DNA of 21,280 nucleotides from CAZFBR01 sp035353495 [NCBI: uncultured bacterium]. Lineage in GTDB: Bacteria > DAOPZR01. Where the stretch lies: NCBI GenBank assembly GCA_964517215.1, contig CAZFBR010000032.1, positions 1 through 21,280 of the forward strand. Direction: 5' to 3'. Numbering within the stretch: position 1 is the first letter of the stretch; each line of letters starts with the position of its first letter. A model generated the notes under the pieces. That model searched no databases. It saw only the letters and a list, made by a program, of their open reading frames with translations, and was not told where the DNA came from. The translations under genes were made by a program, and so were the position numbers. Positions 7,698 to 14,347 of this stretch are shown here, piece by piece.

Positions 7698-8510
7698 CTA
7701 GTTCACATGCAGCCGCGCGGGGTTTTTGCGCCATTCCACGTCGTACTTGTCCTCGGTCCCGTCGTTGTTGCTGTCATAGCGGGAGAACATCTGCCAGACG
7801 CCGGCCGTGGTGACGGAATCGGTGGCATCAGCGATGCCGTCGCCGTCGTCGTCGTCGTACATCATGTCGCAGCGGTTGTTGTCGAGATGCGAATAGGGGA
7901 CCCAGGCCTTGGGCGCCGACAGGGAAAAAGAATGGTTGTAGATGCCGACGTAATATTCCTGCTCCATGACGTCGGTCAGGCCGTCGTGGTCGAGATCGTT
8001 GCGGGCGAGAATGCAGGCCTCCTCGACCAGCGGGATGCTGATGGCGTGGATGTAGCCGATGAACGGGATGGAAAAGCCGACCTCGTAATCGACGGCCAGT
8101 TCCAGCTGATAGCCCTCGCTGCGGAAGGCATAGCCGGCGACCTGCTCGCGCCGCGGCGAATAGTATGCGGCGTCGTTGAGGAACGGGGAGAGGATGGCAT
8201 GGTCGCGCTCAAAGCGGTTATAGACGCGGATGGTCGGCTCGGAAACCCGGTGACTGACGTAGACCGTGACCAGCAGCTCCTGCATTTTGGCAAAGAGCGT
8301 TTCCCGGATGATGATGTCGTCGGCGCCATTGACCGCGGCCCAGGAGGCCTGATGCATGGCGTTGGTGATGACCGAGGTGTTGTAGTACAGGACGGTGATC
8401 TCGAAAATGCCGAGCACCAGCGCCACGAGGATGAGAATCATGAAGGCCAGCTCCACCATGGCCTGGCCGGAGCAGGAGCGGCGGCGGGACGGGCGGCGGT
8501 CAGTGGACAT
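7698..8510 (-). CDS. TadE-like pseudopilin with aspartate-rich calcium-binding motifs (second copy)
   Basis: 270 residues. SGQAMVELAFMILILVAL (14-31) is the TadE signature: small-Gly-Gln, then an acidic residue within the start of a single transmembrane helix. The middle is a beta-rich extracytoplasmic domain. Three acidic loops of thrombospondin type-3/EF-like form follow: NDLDHDGLTD (171-180), DDDDGDGIADATD (219-231) and YDSNNDGTEDKYD (245-257). The ATG at 8510 is 11 nt inside the preceding gene, whose stop is 8502-8500, so translation is probably coupled; GGGGGA lies just upstream. The frame is open further upstream, but that stretch only reads through the preceding gene. TadE proteins are minor pilins needed for Flp pilus assembly. 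No Tad ATPase, secretin or prepilin peptidase lies in this window. Confidence 0.8.
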   Translation of the reverse strand: MSTDRRPSRRRSCSGQAMVELAFMILILVALVLGIFEITVLYYNTSVITNAMHQASWAAVNGADDIIIRETLFAKMQELLVTVYVSHRVSEPTIRVYNRFERDHAILSPFLNDAAYYSPRREQVAGYAFRSEGYQLELAVDYEVGFSIPFIGYIHAISIPLVEEACILARNDLDHDGLTDVMEQEYYVGIYNHSFSLSAPKAWVPYSHLDNNRCDMMYDDDDGDGIADATDSVTTAGVWQMFSRYDSNNDGTEDKYDVEWRKNPARLHVN

Positions 8511-9438
8511 TGGCGTCCCCCGGCGAGTAGTCGAAACAGTCCTGCCAGCCGTCATTGTCACTGTCGTATTTGAGCGAAACTTCCAGGCGGGCCGGGCGGT
8601 TGGCCGCATTCTGCGGCACAACACTGGGGAAGATCAGGTTGGGGAAGAGGGCGGTGTTGTACCACAGCGGAACGTGGAAACGATTGTCGGTGATGGTGCG
8701 CCTGACCACCCACTGGGTATCGGAATGGGCGGCGCTTGACCATTGATAGGTCCACAGCTGCACGGTGCCCGCCGCGTCGCGGGTGATCATGCCGGTATCG
8801 GTGTAATCCTGGACGCCGTCACCGTCGTCGTCGAGGTCGTAGGAGCCGTCGGTGTCACCGTCCAGGGCACCGTCATTGTCGTGGTCATTGGCCCAGCGTC
8901 CCTCGTAGGTGTCGTCGCGTCCGTCGCGGTCCTCGTCGTTGCCGCGGACGATGTAGAACTCATGCACCAGCGGGTAGCTGCTGGTGATTTCGCCGAATAC
9001 GCCGAGCGATATCCCGTAGGTGTAATCCATGGTGATCCGGGCCTTGTTGCCGTCGGTGTACTCCGCCCAGCTGGCGGTGGGGTTGGGTTCGGGATTGCGC
9101 TGACGGACCAGGGAAAACTGCATGTTCGTGACCGCGAACTGAAACAGCGGCAGCGGGATCAGTTTTTGGCTGAGCTGCGCATACAGGGTCATCATGGTGG
9201 TGGTGTCATTATAGCCGACGGCGCGTGTTCCCGCTTCCCAGTTGGAGATGATCGGTGCCTCCTGCAGGCTTCCGATCGCGAACTGGCGCGATGCCTCGTA
9301 GCCTGCGCGCTGCAGAATATTGAAGTTATATCCCCAGAGGATAATGGACAGGCAGGCAAAAATGAAAATGAAAAACACCACAAACATCACGGCAAACTCA
9401 ACGGTCGATTGGCCTTTTACCGTACGCATTGCCGGCAT
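8500..9438 (-). CDS. TadE-like pseudopilin with aspartate-rich calcium-binding motifs (first copy)
   Basis: 312 residues, first gene of the operon. KGQSTVEFAVMFVVFFIFIF (8-27) is a textbook TadE N-terminal helix. The long C-terminal part lies outside the membrane and is studded with calcium-type loops: NDEDRDGRDD (167-176), NDHDNDGALDGDTDG (184-198), DLDDDGDGVQDYTD (201-214) and, at the C-terminus, YDSDNDGWQD (291-300). Typical TadE proteins are about 130-200 residues, so this one is enlarged by the acidic modules. The start is ATG 9438, with GAGGTG a few bases upstream; Met at 9429 is an alternative. An extended -10 promoter lies about 27-35 nt upstream of the ATG. It and its neighbour share the same domain order and may have arisen by duplication. 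Confidence 0.8.
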   Translation of the reverse strand: MPAMRTVKGQSTVEFAVMFVVFFIFIFACLSIILWGYNFNILQRAGYEASRQFAIGSLQEAPIISNWEAGTRAVGYNDTTTMMTLYAQLSQKLIPLPLFQFAVTNMQFSLVRQRNPEPNPTASWAEYTDGNKARITMDYTYGISLGVFGEITSSYPLVHEFYIVRGNDEDRDGRDDTYEGRWANDHDNDGALDGDTDGSYDLDDDGDGVQDYTDTGMITRDAAGTVQLWTYQWSSAAHSDTQWVVRRTITDNRFHVPLWYNTALFPNLIFPSVVPQNAANRPARLEVSLKYDSDNDGWQDCFDYSPGDANVH

Positions 9439-9464
9439 TCGTCACCTCGCAACAACCTACTATC

Positions 9465-9473
9465 ATTATACCA
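9465..9473 (-). promoter_or_regulatory. Extended -10 promoter of the Tad-like operon
   Basis: The minus strand carries TGG-TATAAT, a perfect -10 hexamer (9470-9465) with a TGn extension. The best -35 candidate is TTGGGA (9495-9490) at 19 bp, which is long, but extended -10 promoters tolerate a poor -35. Transcription would start near 9458, giving a leader of about 20 nt. Confidence 0.55.
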
Positions 9474-9509
9474 TATCTTACCAAAATATTCCCAATCTTA
9501 TCATGAAAT

Positions 9510-9534
9510 TGTCATAATTGTAAAAATTATCACA
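9510..9534. promoter_or_regulatory. Operator-like imperfect palindrome
   Basis: TGTCATAATT (9510-9519) and AATTATCACA (9525-9534) are inverted repeats matching at nine of ten positions around a 5-bp centre. The dyad lies just upstream of the Tad-operon promoter and about 100 bp from the M23 promoter, so it could bind a dimeric regulator. The spacing does not fit a CRP site. AT-rich context raises the chance of a random match. Confidence 0.35.
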
Positions 9535-9633
9535 CCGGTATCGTGAATTATTATTTGCTCAAAAAGATGTAATATAAGCACAATCAATAAGATATGAAAC
9601 ACTCTGAACGGCTGGCGGGTGGTGTAAAAACCA

Positions 9634-9662
9634 TTGACTGATAGAACTATTGGTGTTAGGAT
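9634..9662 (+). promoter_or_regulatory. Sigma-70-like promoter of the M23 endopeptidase gene
   Basis: TTGACT (9634-9639), a 17-bp spacer and TAGGAT (9657-9662). An overlapping TAGAAT (9662-9667) is a better -10 by sequence but is badly spaced from this -35. Transcription would start near 9669-9674, about 25 nt before the ATG. Confidence 0.5.
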
Positions 9663-9696
9663 AGAATAGGAACACAATTCGCGAAAGGATGCGGAG

Positions 9697-10758
9697 ATGA
9701 TACCGAAGTATACAGGTCTGCTGATTGTTGCGATGTTGGTGATGGCTGCACTGCCGGCATGTTGGGCGGGTGGAGAAAATGAAGGTGAAAGCGCTGGCGG
9801 AGCATGTGTGGCTGGCGGTGATTTTTTGGCGACGGACAGTATATCCGCGTGGCGTTCCCTCGCGTATGAGAGGCATCAGTATGTGCTGCCGTATCTGCCC
9901 GGTGACAATTTCCTGGTGGTTGGCGGTTATAACGACTGGTACACGCATTACGGGATACACGCGCTTGACTGGCGCATGCCCGAAGGAACGCCGATCCTGG
10001 CCGCGCGCGGCGGCGTGGTGACGGAGGTGGTTGATCATTTTGCGGAGAGCGGACTCACGCATGAATACTTCAACCGTGCCAACTATGTGGTTATTCGCCA
10101 TGAGGACAATACCTGCGCGCTGTATGCGCATAGTCCGCGCCAGGGCATTATGGTCAGGGCGGGTGATACCGTACGGGCGGGCCAGCAGATTGCCGTGGCC
10201 GGCAATACCGGGTTTTCCGTCGAGTCGCACCTGCATTTTGAGGTGTACCGCATGGAGGGTGACAGCAAGGTGACGCTGCCGACGCTGTTCCGGTCGGGTG
10301 CGGCGGAGCCGCTGGAGATCTTTCGCGGGGCGAAGTATCGCGCGCCGCATATCGCCGGGATTCATGATCCGGCGCTGGCCGGCCGGTTCGTGCCTGACGC
10401 CGATGCGGTTGCCGCCCCACCGGGTGCGGCAACCACGGCGCAGACGGCCTTCGGCCGCGAGTTTATGGCCTTTCGCGAACGGCTCCTGCAGCATGCGCGC
10501 GGCCCGGAACCGGTGGCGGCGGCGCGCCGGGTGCTGCGGGATTTGCAGGAAAGCAGCGGAGCGGCAAACGGACTCTGGCGGGATCTCAACCGTCAGGCGA
10601 CGGCGGGCGACCGGGTGGCGCAGGGCGATCTCGCGGTGCTGATGAATGCCATGTCATTGGAACACGAACCGGACATCGCACGGCTGCAGACCGATGACAA
10701 TGCCGCACCCGTGATGGATGAAGCGATGATCCTGTGGTGGCAAATGTATGCGCTCTGA
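9697..10758 (+). CDS. Exported M23-family (LytM-type) metallopeptidase
   Basis: 353 residues. The N-terminus is an export signal (LLIVAMLVMAALPACWA); ALPAC is a poor lipobox because of the Pro, so signal peptidase I cleavage after CWA is as likely as lipidation. The M23 core spans about 80-185: HYGIHALDW with His84 or His88 and the zinc-ligand Asp91, GTPILAARGGVV, YAHS with His145, and the hallmark HLHFEV with His178 and His180. The residues needed for a zinc endopeptidase are present, so it probably cuts peptidoglycan cross-links in the periplasm. Residues 225-353 form a mostly helical tail I do not recognise. AAGGA lies upstream of the ATG. It is divergent from the Tad-like operon, so it might open the wall for pilus or envelope assembly; that is inference. 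It ends 17 nt from the convergent DUF4173-type gene. Confidence 0.9.
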   Translation: MIPKYTGLLIVAMLVMAALPACWAGGENEGESAGGACVAGGDFLATDSISAWRSLAYERHQYVLPYLPGDNFLVVGGYNDWYTHYGIHALDWRMPEGTPILAARGGVVTEVVDHFAESGLTHEYFNRANYVVIRHEDNTCALYAHSPRQGIMVRAGDTVRAGQQIAVAGNTGFSVESHLHFEVYRMEGDSKVTLPTLFRSGAAEPLEIFRGAKYRAPHIAGIHDPALAGRFVPDADAVAAPPGAATTAQTAFGREFMAFRERLLQHARGPEPVAAARRVLRDLQESSGAANGLWRDLNRQATAGDRVAQGDLAVLMNAMSLEHEPDIARLQTDDNAAPVMDEAMILWWQMYAL

Positions 10759-10775
10759 ATTTCGTACGACGCAGA

Positions 10776-12467
10776 TCAGTCGTCGCGGCTGGAATCGCGG
10801 CTGCCGTTGCGCCACCGCCGCACATAATCCTTGAATTCTCGCCATGCCGGATTGTCGTGCCGGTATTCATCATCATACAAGGCGGTGCAATCCGCGGTCT
10901 GATGATGGTCTGAGGTGCCGTGGAGGAGCAGAGCTTCCTGTCGGGCAGTCAGCCGCCGGTGCGCCCAGTAATCACTCAGGCCGCGCGGGGCAGGGGCTTG
11001 GGTATCACCGGCGATCACGGCCGACAGCCGGCGATATTCGGTGCCGAGGTAGGCGGCGATACCGCTGCGCACGACCGTGTCCGGATGATCAAGGAGCGGG
11101 AGCAGTGCCGGCAGCGCCTCGCTGGTGAGATCGTTTTCCTGTTCCGCCAGCCATACCAGCGGCCGGCTATTGCCATGCAGCGCCTGATGGACATTGAACC
11201 GCGCGCACACCCAGTCGCTGGGGAATGCGGCGAGCGCAACCAGTGCGACGGCAAAGGCCAGGCAGTCGCGGCGGATAATCCAGACCAGATTGCGCTGCCG
11301 TGCAATCTTGGCCACCATGATCAGCAGCCCGGCAATGACCAGCAGGGTGCCGACGATGCCGACGATGCGCAGCGCGGTCAGGCCGTTGTAGGCGACATAG
11401 AGCTGGATGCGCCGGAGGACGCCGACGGCCAGGACCAGATCCAGCGCCGCCCAGGCATACGCGAGCAGGCGGATGCATTTGGCCCAGGGGTGAAAGGCCA
11501 GGCGGAGCGATGTTGCCGCCCCGATGACCAGGGTGCTGAGCAGCAGCGCCAGCGTCAGCCAGGCGGTCCCCTGCCGCGAATACTGCGAATAGGTGATGTC
11601 GGCCGGCAACCCGGCGCGCAACCAGAGATAGTTGGCGTCGAGCAGATTGTAGGCGAGAAAGAGCAGCGTCACCGCACCGAGGACCGCGATGGCGATGAGG
11701 GCTTCCAGCCGGGAGCCCTGCCGGGGCGCTTCCCGGTCCAGCTGCTCCGGAAGCGACGCCAGCCAGCGGAGCACGTCGGCGGGCAGGAACGGGACAAACG
11801 CGCCGGCGAGATACCAGGCGACGGCAACCCAGAAACAGCAATGCCCGAACGACGGGAACAAATCGCCGAGATGCAGGTCGAGCGCATCCCAGAGATGCTC
11901 GACGACCGGGTTGGCGAAAATGAAAATGCCGCCGAAAATGACAATGGCCAGAAACGCTGCCAGCGCCGGCAGGACAATCGCCAGACAGCCGTAGTTCCCC
12001 GCCGCATTGACGCGGCGCAGGCGGCGGGTGAACTCGCCGGCATTGTAGAGCAGGCCGGCGCCGCCGCCGGCGATTGAGACCGAGCCGAACACCAGTGATT
12101 CGGGAAAGTGCGTGGTGGGTGCCGCCGCCACCACGGCAAACAGCGGCACCATGACAATCCCCAACGTGAGCGGGAGGAGGGTTGCCGACCAGCAGCAGGC
12201 GGCGGCGATCAGCGCGAGATAGCAGAGGGTCAGATAGACCGGGCGGCGGGTGAACCGTTCGCGATGGTAGAGTCCGAACCCGAGCCCGGCAATGAGGATC
12301 GCCAGGCCGCCGGTGATGCCGGAATAATTCTGCCAGAGCAGCAGGTCGGCGATGACGATGCCGCCGATCAGGAACGCCAACTGGCGGCCGGGTCGGTCAG
12401 TGGCGGCCGGAGTTGAATAGAATGAGCCAAATCGTTGCAGCCAGGTCTGCTGGGGTGCGGTCTGCAT
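10776..12467 (-). CDS. Polytopic membrane protein, DUF4173-like
   Basis: 563 residues with roughly 12 hydrophobic segments over residues 28-410, then a soluble C-terminal part of about 150 residues. The features of the DUF4153/DUF4173 family are visible: a TYSQYSRQGTAWL segment, then the loop RRIQLYVAYNGLTALRI, matching the family's 'R-LYI-YGLT-LR' pattern. The tail contains a HEAT-like helix pair (ALPALLPLLDHPDTVVRSG) and a charged end. The family has no established function; it is an inner-membrane protein often found as a single gene. The start is ATG 12467, with GAGGTGA just upstream, and a good promoter precedes it. It is single, convergent with the M23 gene and divergent from the DUF3870 gene. 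Confidence 0.75.
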   Translation of the reverse strand: MQTAPQQTWLQRFGSFYSTPAATDRPGRQLAFLIGGIVIADLLLWQNYSGITGGLAILIAGLGFGLYHRERFTRRPVYLTLCYLALIAAACCWSATLLPLTLGIVMVPLFAVVAAAPTTHFPESLVFGSVSIAGGGAGLLYNAGEFTRRLRRVNAAGNYGCLAIVLPALAAFLAIVIFGGIFIFANPVVEHLWDALDLHLGDLFPSFGHCCFWVAVAWYLAGAFVPFLPADVLRWLASLPEQLDREAPRQGSRLEALIAIAVLGAVTLLFLAYNLLDANYLWLRAGLPADITYSQYSRQGTAWLTLALLLSTLVIGAATSLRLAFHPWAKCIRLLAYAWAALDLVLAVGVLRRIQLYVAYNGLTALRIVGIVGTLLVIAGLLIMVAKIARQRNLVWIIRRDCLAFAVALVALAAFPSDWVCARFNVHQALHGNSRPLVWLAEQENDLTSEALPALLPLLDHPDTVVRSGIAAYLGTEYRRLSAVIAGDTQAPAPRGLSDYWAHRRLTARQEALLLHGTSDHHQTADCTALYDDEYRHDNPAWREFKDYVRRWRNGSRDSSRDD

Positions 12468-12487
12468 GGGTCACCTCGGGTAGCGAG

Positions 12488-12516
12488 ATTATTGCTTATG
12501 CCATATCGAACGTCAA
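12488..12516 (-). promoter_or_regulatory. Strong sigma-70 promoter of the DUF4173-like gene
   Basis: On the minus strand TTGACG (12516-12511), a 17-bp spacer and AATAAT (12493-12488): five of six bases at each hexamer with ideal spacing. Transcription would start near 12481, about 14 nt before the ATG. Confidence 0.65.
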
Positions 12517-12635
12517 ATGGCCAACCCGGGCCGGCTGCCGCGCTGTCGAGGCGCATTGCCCGCAGAAGGGTGCAGCCCGGGCGCGGCATCACCGGCCGGC
12601 TGCCGGCGTCAGGGCGGCCGCCATGAACTGACCGG

Positions 12636-12664
12636 TTGACAACAAAAGAACAACAGCGTACTAT
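12636..12664 (+). promoter_or_regulatory. Sigma-70 promoter of the DUF3870 gene
   Basis: A perfect TTGACA (12636-12641), a 17-bp spacer and TACTAT (12659-12664, four of six). Transcription would start near 12671, about 24 nt before the ATG at 12695; GAGAGG (12685-12690) is the ribosome site. Confidence 0.6.
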
Positions 12665-12694
12665 GCGCACACGGAAAATGCACTGAGAGGCGCT

Positions 12695-13081
12695 ATGTCG
12701 GGCACGAAACGTTGCTTGCAGGTGGAGGAAGGGCAGTTGCGCCCGAGTACGGTTATTTTGGCCGGGTTTGCGCGTCTGCCTGAGAGCATTGCCGCGCGGC
12801 ATCATTGCGGATTTCTCAGCATCGAAATTGAGTTGGATCCGCACGATAATCGCATTGTTGACTGCAATTGCACGGCGGTGTCGAATCTGGTGGTTAAAAT
12901 CATGGGGAATACCCTGCTGGGCAGCCCCATTGAAAGCGGCATTCGGATGTGCATGGAACAACTTGAAACACGATTGTATAGTGTTACGAAGCGCGCGCTG
13001 ATTGCGGCGCTTGAAGATGTCTATCGGAATTTTCAGAAGTATCGTGCCGACCAGAATAATGGAGATGCCGGCAGCACATAG
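12695..13081 (+). CDS. DUF3870-family protein of unknown function
   Basis: 128 residues. The DUF3870 pattern is recognisable through most of the chain: a VILAGFARLPES opening (20-31), a strand pair with a polar turn IELDPHDNRIVDCNCT (44-59), then GNTLLGSPIESGIRMCMEQLETRLY, and a closing helix KRALIAALEDVYRNFQKY (98-115). The family has no known reaction; it is small, cytoplasmic and without membrane segments. The C-terminal dozen residues are polar and probably disordered. It is a single gene with its own promoter. Base composition is lower in GC than the DUF4173-like gene and resembles the chemosensory genes that follow. Confidence 0.75.
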   Translation: MSGTKRCLQVEEGQLRPSTVILAGFARLPESIAARHHCGFLSIEIELDPHDNRIVDCNCTAVSNLVVKIMGNTLLGSPIESGIRMCMEQLETRLYSVTKRALIAALEDVYRNFQKYRADQNNGDAGST

Positions 13082-13331
13082 GCGTAGCGACTAACTCCGG
13101 TAATCGCTGACGAACGACAGCCTCGTTCGCGGAGCGCGGTTACCATGCGAGGTGATGGCGATGCATATCCGCAACGGTTAACCGCCGTTTGGCGCGGCGT
13201 GTCTGTCGCGTACTAAACACAAAAAATGCAGTCAAATCGGACGACGCACGATGTGGTTGGTGTCGATCACTTGTGCTGTCGCTGCTGGGCCCGACTGTGG
13301 CCGGGCTGCGGGCATGCGGGGGGCAATGGCT
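13082..13331. other. Intergenic region before the chemosensory operon
   Basis: About 250 bp containing the imperfect stem-loop at 13099-13144. A weak promoter candidate is TTGGCG (13189-13194) with TACTAA (13211-13216) at 16 bp. A 23-codon frame at 13145-13216 has no family resemblance. I see no clear promoter or RNA gene. Confidence 0.4.
13099..13144 (+). other. Imperfect stem-loop between the DUF3870 gene and response regulator gene
   Basis: Nested complementary blocks GGTAA/TTACC, CGCT/AGCG and CGAACG/CGTTCG form a 15-bp stem with two small internal loops and a 7-nt terminal loop. No T-run follows, so it is not a clear intrinsic terminator. It could be a terminator helped by Rho or a structured leader of the downstream chemosensory transcript. 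I cannot match it to a known riboswitch. Confidence 0.35.
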
Positions 13332-13781
13332 ATGAAACGGATTCTGGTGGTGGATGACGAGGCTGGCATTGTCGAATTGCTGGCAATTCGTCTGCGTGAT
13401 TCAGGTTTCACAGTGGATGGTGCGGCGAACGGCACCCAGGCGCTGGAACTGATGGACCGGTATGGGCACAATCTTGTGCTGTGTGACATTTGCTTGCCGG
13501 ATGCCGACGGTCGACAACTGGTGCGGGCATTCAAAAAGCGAAATCCGTTGTGTCAGGTGCTGCTGATGACCGGACACTTACCCGCGGACAATGTCACAGA
13601 GGCGATTGCCGTTGGCGCTGTCGATTTCGTCTCCAAACCGTTTTATGATCTTGACGGGTTACTGGCAAATGTGCGCGAGCTTAGCGACAAAGTCGGCCGC
13701 TGGAAAAGCGCCGATGGCATGTGGGGGGCGTGTCCTGGATGCAACAGGGTGCGAACTGCTGCTGACGAGTTTGCTCAATAG
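13332..13781 (+). CDS. Single-domain response regulator (CheY-like receiver) with CxxC tail
   Basis: 149 residues from ATG 13332. The receiver fold is complete: acidic pocket VVDDE (5-9), phospho-acceptor Asp52 in LCDICLPD, the switch Thr in LLMTGH and the conserved Lys in VSKPF. There is no DNA-binding or enzyme domain. After the receiver the tail reads ACPGCNRVR, resembling the CxxCxxIR module that follows some receiver and PAS domains but cut short. The start is uncertain: 13332 has a G-run about 8 nt upstream, 13326 is 2 codons earlier, and the frame stays open to 13251. CheW starts 30 nt downstream, so it is probably the first gene of a chemosensory operon. Phosphorylation would need a kinase not encoded in this window. 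Confidence 0.85.
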   Translation: MKRILVVDDEAGIVELLAIRLRDSGFTVDGAANGTQALELMDRYGHNLVLCDICLPDADGRQLVRAFKKRNPLCQVLLMTGHLPADNVTEAIAVGAVDFVSKPFYDLDGLLANVRELSDKVGRWKSADGMWGACPGCNRVRTAADEFAQ

Positions 13782-13811
13782 CGAAAACGACCAGATGGTG
13801 AGGGAGAAACC

Positions 13812-14303
13812 ATGCAAGGACAGGAATTGGCAGCACGGGCGCGGGCGGGCAAATACCTGACGTTTGTGCTTGGCAATGAAGAGTACGGGTTGGAAATTCT
13901 AAAAGTGCGGGAAATCATTGGTGTGCTGGAAATCACGCCGGTGCCGCGCACCCCGGCTTTTGTCAAAGGGGTGATCAACCTGCGCGGATTGGTTATTCCA
14001 GTGATTGAATTGCGGCGGAAATTTGGCCTGCCCGAGAAAGAGTACACCCCGGAAACCTGCATTATTGTCACCGAAGTGGCGATAGCCGAGGATACCGTGC
14101 TGATGGGGATTGTTGTTGACACCGTCAGTGAAGTGCTGGATATCGCTACGCATGACATCGAGCCGCCGCCGCAATTTGGCGGAGGGATTTGCGCGCAGTA
14201 CATTCTGGGCATGGGCAAGAGCAAGGGCAGGGTTAAACTGCTGCTTGATCTTGATCGGGTGCTGAATTCTGATGAATTGTTACAAGCCGCTTCCGCGCGT
14301 TGA
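13812..14303 (+). CDS. cheW: Chemotaxis coupling protein CheW
   Basis: 163 residues, normal CheW length. The family pattern runs through the chain: [21 protein letters not shown] (15-35), [22 protein letters not shown] (44-65) with the conserved [21 protein letters not shown] and a final LLLDLDRVL strand-helix. CheW bridges methyl-accepting receptors to the CheA kinase in membrane-associated arrays. A good ribosome site (GAGGGAGA) precedes the ATG. It lies 30 nt after the response regulator and 44 nt before the chemoreceptor's preferred start. GC is well below that of recG: one 60-base line inside it (13861-13920) is 43 percent GC by hand count. Confidence 0.95.
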   Translation: MQGQELAARARAGKYLTFVLGNEEYGLEILKVREIIGVLEITPVPRTPAFVKGVINLRGLVIPVIELRRKFGLPEKEYTPETCIIVTEVAIAEDTVLMGIVVDTVSEVLDIATHDIEPPPQFGGGICAQYILGMGKSKGRVKLLLDLDRVLNSDELLQAASAR

Positions 14304-14347
14304 GCGATGCGGACAATACCACGACAAGTAATGGGGAGAAGGCCAAG

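Larger units (their letters stand above)
9439..9696. other. AT-rich divergent regulatory region
   Basis: A 258-bp spacer between the Tad-like operon (minus) and the M23 gene (plus). It is strikingly AT-rich compared with the genes on both sides. It holds a promoter for each direction and one imperfect palindrome. No RNA gene or plausible small protein is seen. Confidence 0.7.

Noticed and set aside
9559-10494. A 311-codon minus-strand frame opposite the M23 gene
   Set aside because: It has no family motifs, runs into the AT-rich spacer and opposes an intact M23 active site.
10920-12077. A 385-codon plus-strand frame rich in Gln, Arg and Asp
   Set aside because: It is antisense to the DUF4173-like membrane protein, whose hydrophobic periodicity and promoter are convincing.
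12529-12605. A 12-nt direct repeat ggccggctgccg at 12529-12540 and 12594-12605
   Set aside because: It is made of common GC-rich words that recur by chance in this genome and has no clear position relative to the promoters.
13145-13216. A 23-codon frame ahead of the response regulator
   Set aside because: There is no convincing ribosome site or motif, and it overlaps the end of the stem-loop; a chance frame is more likely.
14300-14347. A TTG start for the chemoreceptor overlapping the cheW stop
   Set aside because: The ATG at 14348 has a better ribosome site and begins with the usual basic residues before helix 1; the TTG is not excluded.
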